Positions 61,196-64,000 of a stretch of DNA of 64,000 bases are shown in pieces. The DNA comes from Thuidium tamariscinum (lineage: Eukaryota; Streptophyta; Bryopsida; Hypnales; Thuidiaceae), in contig OX344749.2 of the NCBI GenBank assembly GCA_947034885.2, positions 5,099,501 through 5,163,500 on the forward strand, given 5' to 3'. The position numbers and the translations under genes are program-made. The notes under the pieces were generated by a model that saw nothing but the letters and a program-made list of their open reading frames with translations, did not search any database and had not been told where the DNA came from. Position 1 is the stretch's first letter, and each line of letters opens with the position of its first letter.

Positions 61196-63269
61196 TAAAC
61201 ATCTCCTTTGAAATTTGTTGACAAAAGTTCTAAATCATAATTGACAAATTTGAAAAAATTATTCTAAAGTCCTTCAAAAATTGGTCATTGGTTTTATATT
61301 GATGATTATCATATGTTTTTTTTTCATGATTAAGAATTGAAAATATTTTTAAAGAATAATTTTAGAAATTTACAGTAAAAAAAGGAAGTAACACAAAATT
61401 TCAAAAAATGAAGATGAAACAAATGATATATCAAACATGTGAAACATGCTTGAGTTAATTCAATTTTGCATTGGTTAGAAGCTTTAAAGGGAATTATAGA
61501 CTTTTGCATAAATGTACACAACCAAAATTCCAATCAATGGTGATTAATTGTTGGGCACATATAACAATTTTGTTACTTTAAATCATAATGAACTAACTTT
61601 TTTCCTTTCTTTATACTCATTCTAGATCACTTTTATACAATGACCTTATTAGGTATAAATGCTTTTAGGAGTGAACACCAATTTATTATATAAAAATGCA
61701 AAGATTATGATGAAACAAACATATGAATATTCTTGCAAATCTAAATGAATCCCTCCTATTTTTTTTAATAAAAGACAATACTTCTGCCCAAAATCATCAA
61801 TGATTAAGTTATTTGATATCCTAATCATTAAAATGCATAGAGAATTTATTGGTTCAATAGCTTAAAATCCTACCTATAGTAATATTTTAAGCTAATACTA
61901 CTCAGTTTATTGTACAATTGATATTATTTCGATTGTATTTCAAATGGTAAATTAGTGAATAACACCAATACCAAATTAATTGGAGATTCTTTCCTCAAAG
62001 TATTCAATGCATGAATGAACTATACCACATATATACATGAACAATGATGTGATAAAAAATCATAAATTAAATAAAATGGCTTTATTAATATATTGAAAAA
62101 TTCAAGAAATTATTAAGAAGTAATAAATACATAAAAAAAACAAAAGACATGATCATTATACTTAAATTTGAATTTATATTTTATACGATGTGCATTTAGA
62201 TGAAAAATTAAAGAAATTCCTTTTTAATTTGCTTGATGTTTTCACTTTATAAAATCTTCTAAGGCTATGCAAATAAACATTTTTTTCTTCACTTTTTCCT
62301 ATTTTATAACTTAATATGAGGATGTTAAATGATAACTTTGGTAATGATAAGTTTGAAAAGGTATGCATTTAAGTTTAAGAAAATACTAGTGTGATGATGA
62401 GGGATCCAACCCATTTCCAACTACTTAAGTAATTGAGTATATTCAAGGCACGTGTATGTTGAGTGGAAAAATTTCCCTAAATACAACACTAAATTAAGAA
62501 ATGATCCCATAGCTTTTCACAATTATAATTTCCAAAACAAAATTACTATAAATTTTCTAAATGAAGATTCTATTTTGTCTCATATTAATCATGTAGGTCA
62601 TTTGATTTCCGACCAATGGCTAGTTGCAAAATTGAGAGTCATGTAGCCAAGTACAATGTGCCAAATGTATGTCATAACTAATCAATTACTTATTTCTCCC
62701 CTCTCAAAAAAGAAAGCACCCTATATTGTCCAAATAGAGAGATGACTAGGATTGGGTAAAATGTAAGAAGTAGTTCAAGTCAAGTTTACACTTTGACCAA
62801 TGCCTATGCAAATGAATATCCACAAAGAATCCTTAATTGCTAAAGTAGGCAATGTGATGTTAGTTTTAAGGAACTTTACTTGTTTTTTTCTTTAGAATAG
62901 GCCTAGTGGAATTTTGAGGGAAGATAATAGGCTAAAGTCTCACAACTATAGATTTTGTTTGATCAATTGTTTTATATGGCTTGGCTATGGTTTCTATTGG
63001 GTCTATATTAAGACTACACAAAAGTGTTATTATTATTTATTTTCTTGGCCTCCCACATCCCAAGGTCACATTCAAAAAGTGAGATTCCTTTTAGTGCTAT
63101 CATTCCTTGGTCCAACCTTAGCATAAATCGACCCTAATTTATACTACAAATTTCATGCATATAATTTTGGATTTTTTTTCCATTCACGTATATGATACCA
63201 CCATTTGAGTGAAGGTAATTCCCAAACATCCTTAGAGATGCTTATACTATGCAACAAGAAGCCTGCCAA
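61196..63269. other. AT-rich intergenic DNA
   Basis: Nothing recognisable on either strand. Confidence 0.45.
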
Positions 63270-63524
63270 GGCATTAGAAGAATTCTGAGGGCATTACGAG
63301 GCCATTTCAAGTTTCTTCCTGAAATGGCTCTTCATGCCGCTGGCTGTTGTCAGGCCAACTTTAATAAAAAAAAACTTTGAGTCCTAAAATATGAAAATAA
63401 GTTCAATTTTTTTTTGAATTTTTTTTTATTATGTGGCAAGATCGTGACCATGTAGGATTCGAGTTTACAGGGCAGAAACTATGTATCCGCAATCTCCTAA
63501 TGCCCTCAAATTTCATCCAATACC
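63270..63524 (+). mobile_element. MITE family with CATTAGGGGA ends, diverged copy 2
   Basis: The left end GGCATTAGAAGAATTCTGAGG pairs with the right end, reverse-complemented GGTATTGGATGAAATTTGAGG, and the pairing runs on through GGCATTA. It shares TAATGCCCTCAAATTT with 27476-27491. Confidence 0.55.
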
Positions 63525-64000
63525 ATTCCCCTCAAGTTCGATTGCATGAATTTCAATATTTTGCCCAATCCCAAGAGAGGATTTCAAGCCTATCACTAGC
63601 GTCTCGATGTAAAGTGTCTCTCCAATTTCCCAAGTCCTAATTTCCCAAGTCAAATATTTCTCATTGTCCGTATCATCCACAATGATTTGAATTGCTTGAT
63701 GGAATAAACAAGAATGGGTTAGATTGTGGTTGCATGACAAGGGACACGGCGGGCTGACATTCATCCCATCCACTGAAAATCATGGACCAAGGAATCTACC
63801 AATGATGTTAACCGAATAATGCCCCTCCTCCTCCCCCCTCACCCCAACCCATTTTTTTCCCGGGCAATGCCCTAAAAATTGCCCTCACCCCAAGATCAGT
63901 TCTTCAGCATCTAAGTTATTATTCCCAATTCATTGTGTGTGCTGTGGTCCCCTGAGACAATCAGTTCCGTTTGATGACCCCCCTCTTCTTCTTCTTTTTC
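63525..64000. other. Right edge, no gene
   Basis: Mixed composition with a C-rich stretch near 63820-63850. No gene is supported. The window ends in a pyrimidine-rich tract. Confidence 0.4.

Overview
This window reads as nuclear DNA of a land plant. The evidence is GT-AG split genes, a plant-style SUVR SET domain, a plant-style A1 aspartic protease, an NAD(P)HX dehydratase gene, and very AT-rich intergenic DNA full of small inverted-repeat elements. The large transposase resembles, from memory, families I associate with mosses, lycophytes and ferns, so a seed-free plant is my guess; the species is not determinable here. All homology statements come from reading motifs; no search was run.

Layout. 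1-719 is AT-rich flank. 720-14852 is a roughly 14.1-kb DNA transposon with near-identical inverted ends (29 of 30 bases). It carries two convergent multi-exon genes: a DDE-like transposase on the plus strand (1567-6237) and a 1210-codon gene on the minus strand (12654-7037). The second gene joins a coiled coil and RING-like zinc finger to a complete pre-SET/SET/post-SET histone-lysine methyltransferase. A related copy of the insertion site without the transposon lies at 51965-52571 (reverse strand), which fixes both ends. 15.6-16.4 kb holds three MITEs side by side. 16666-20013 is an aspartic protease gene broken by two stops. 20889-26022 is a complete but decayed PIF/Harbinger element with TTA target duplications, a transposase and a Myb/SANT partner. 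26-28 kb holds three more MITEs. 30285-34267 is an apparently intact NAD(P)HX dehydratase gene. From 34.7 kb to the end I see no convincing protein gene: AT-rich DNA with MITEs (CACTA-, hAT-, piggyBac- and mariner-like), tandem duplications, minisatellites and one possible organelle-derived patch near 58.1-58.8 kb.

How it fits together. The most interesting object is the large transposon, because it seems to carry its own SUVR-class methyltransferase, the enzyme class that plants use to mark transposons. Its genes, the Harbinger genes and the protease carry in-frame stops that are mostly explained by C-to-T change (CAG to TAG, CGA to TGA). That is the expected scar of cytosine methylation, including CHG methylation, which in plants depends on H3K9 methylation. 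Catalytic motifs of the SET domain are intact although the reading frame is interrupted in this copy.
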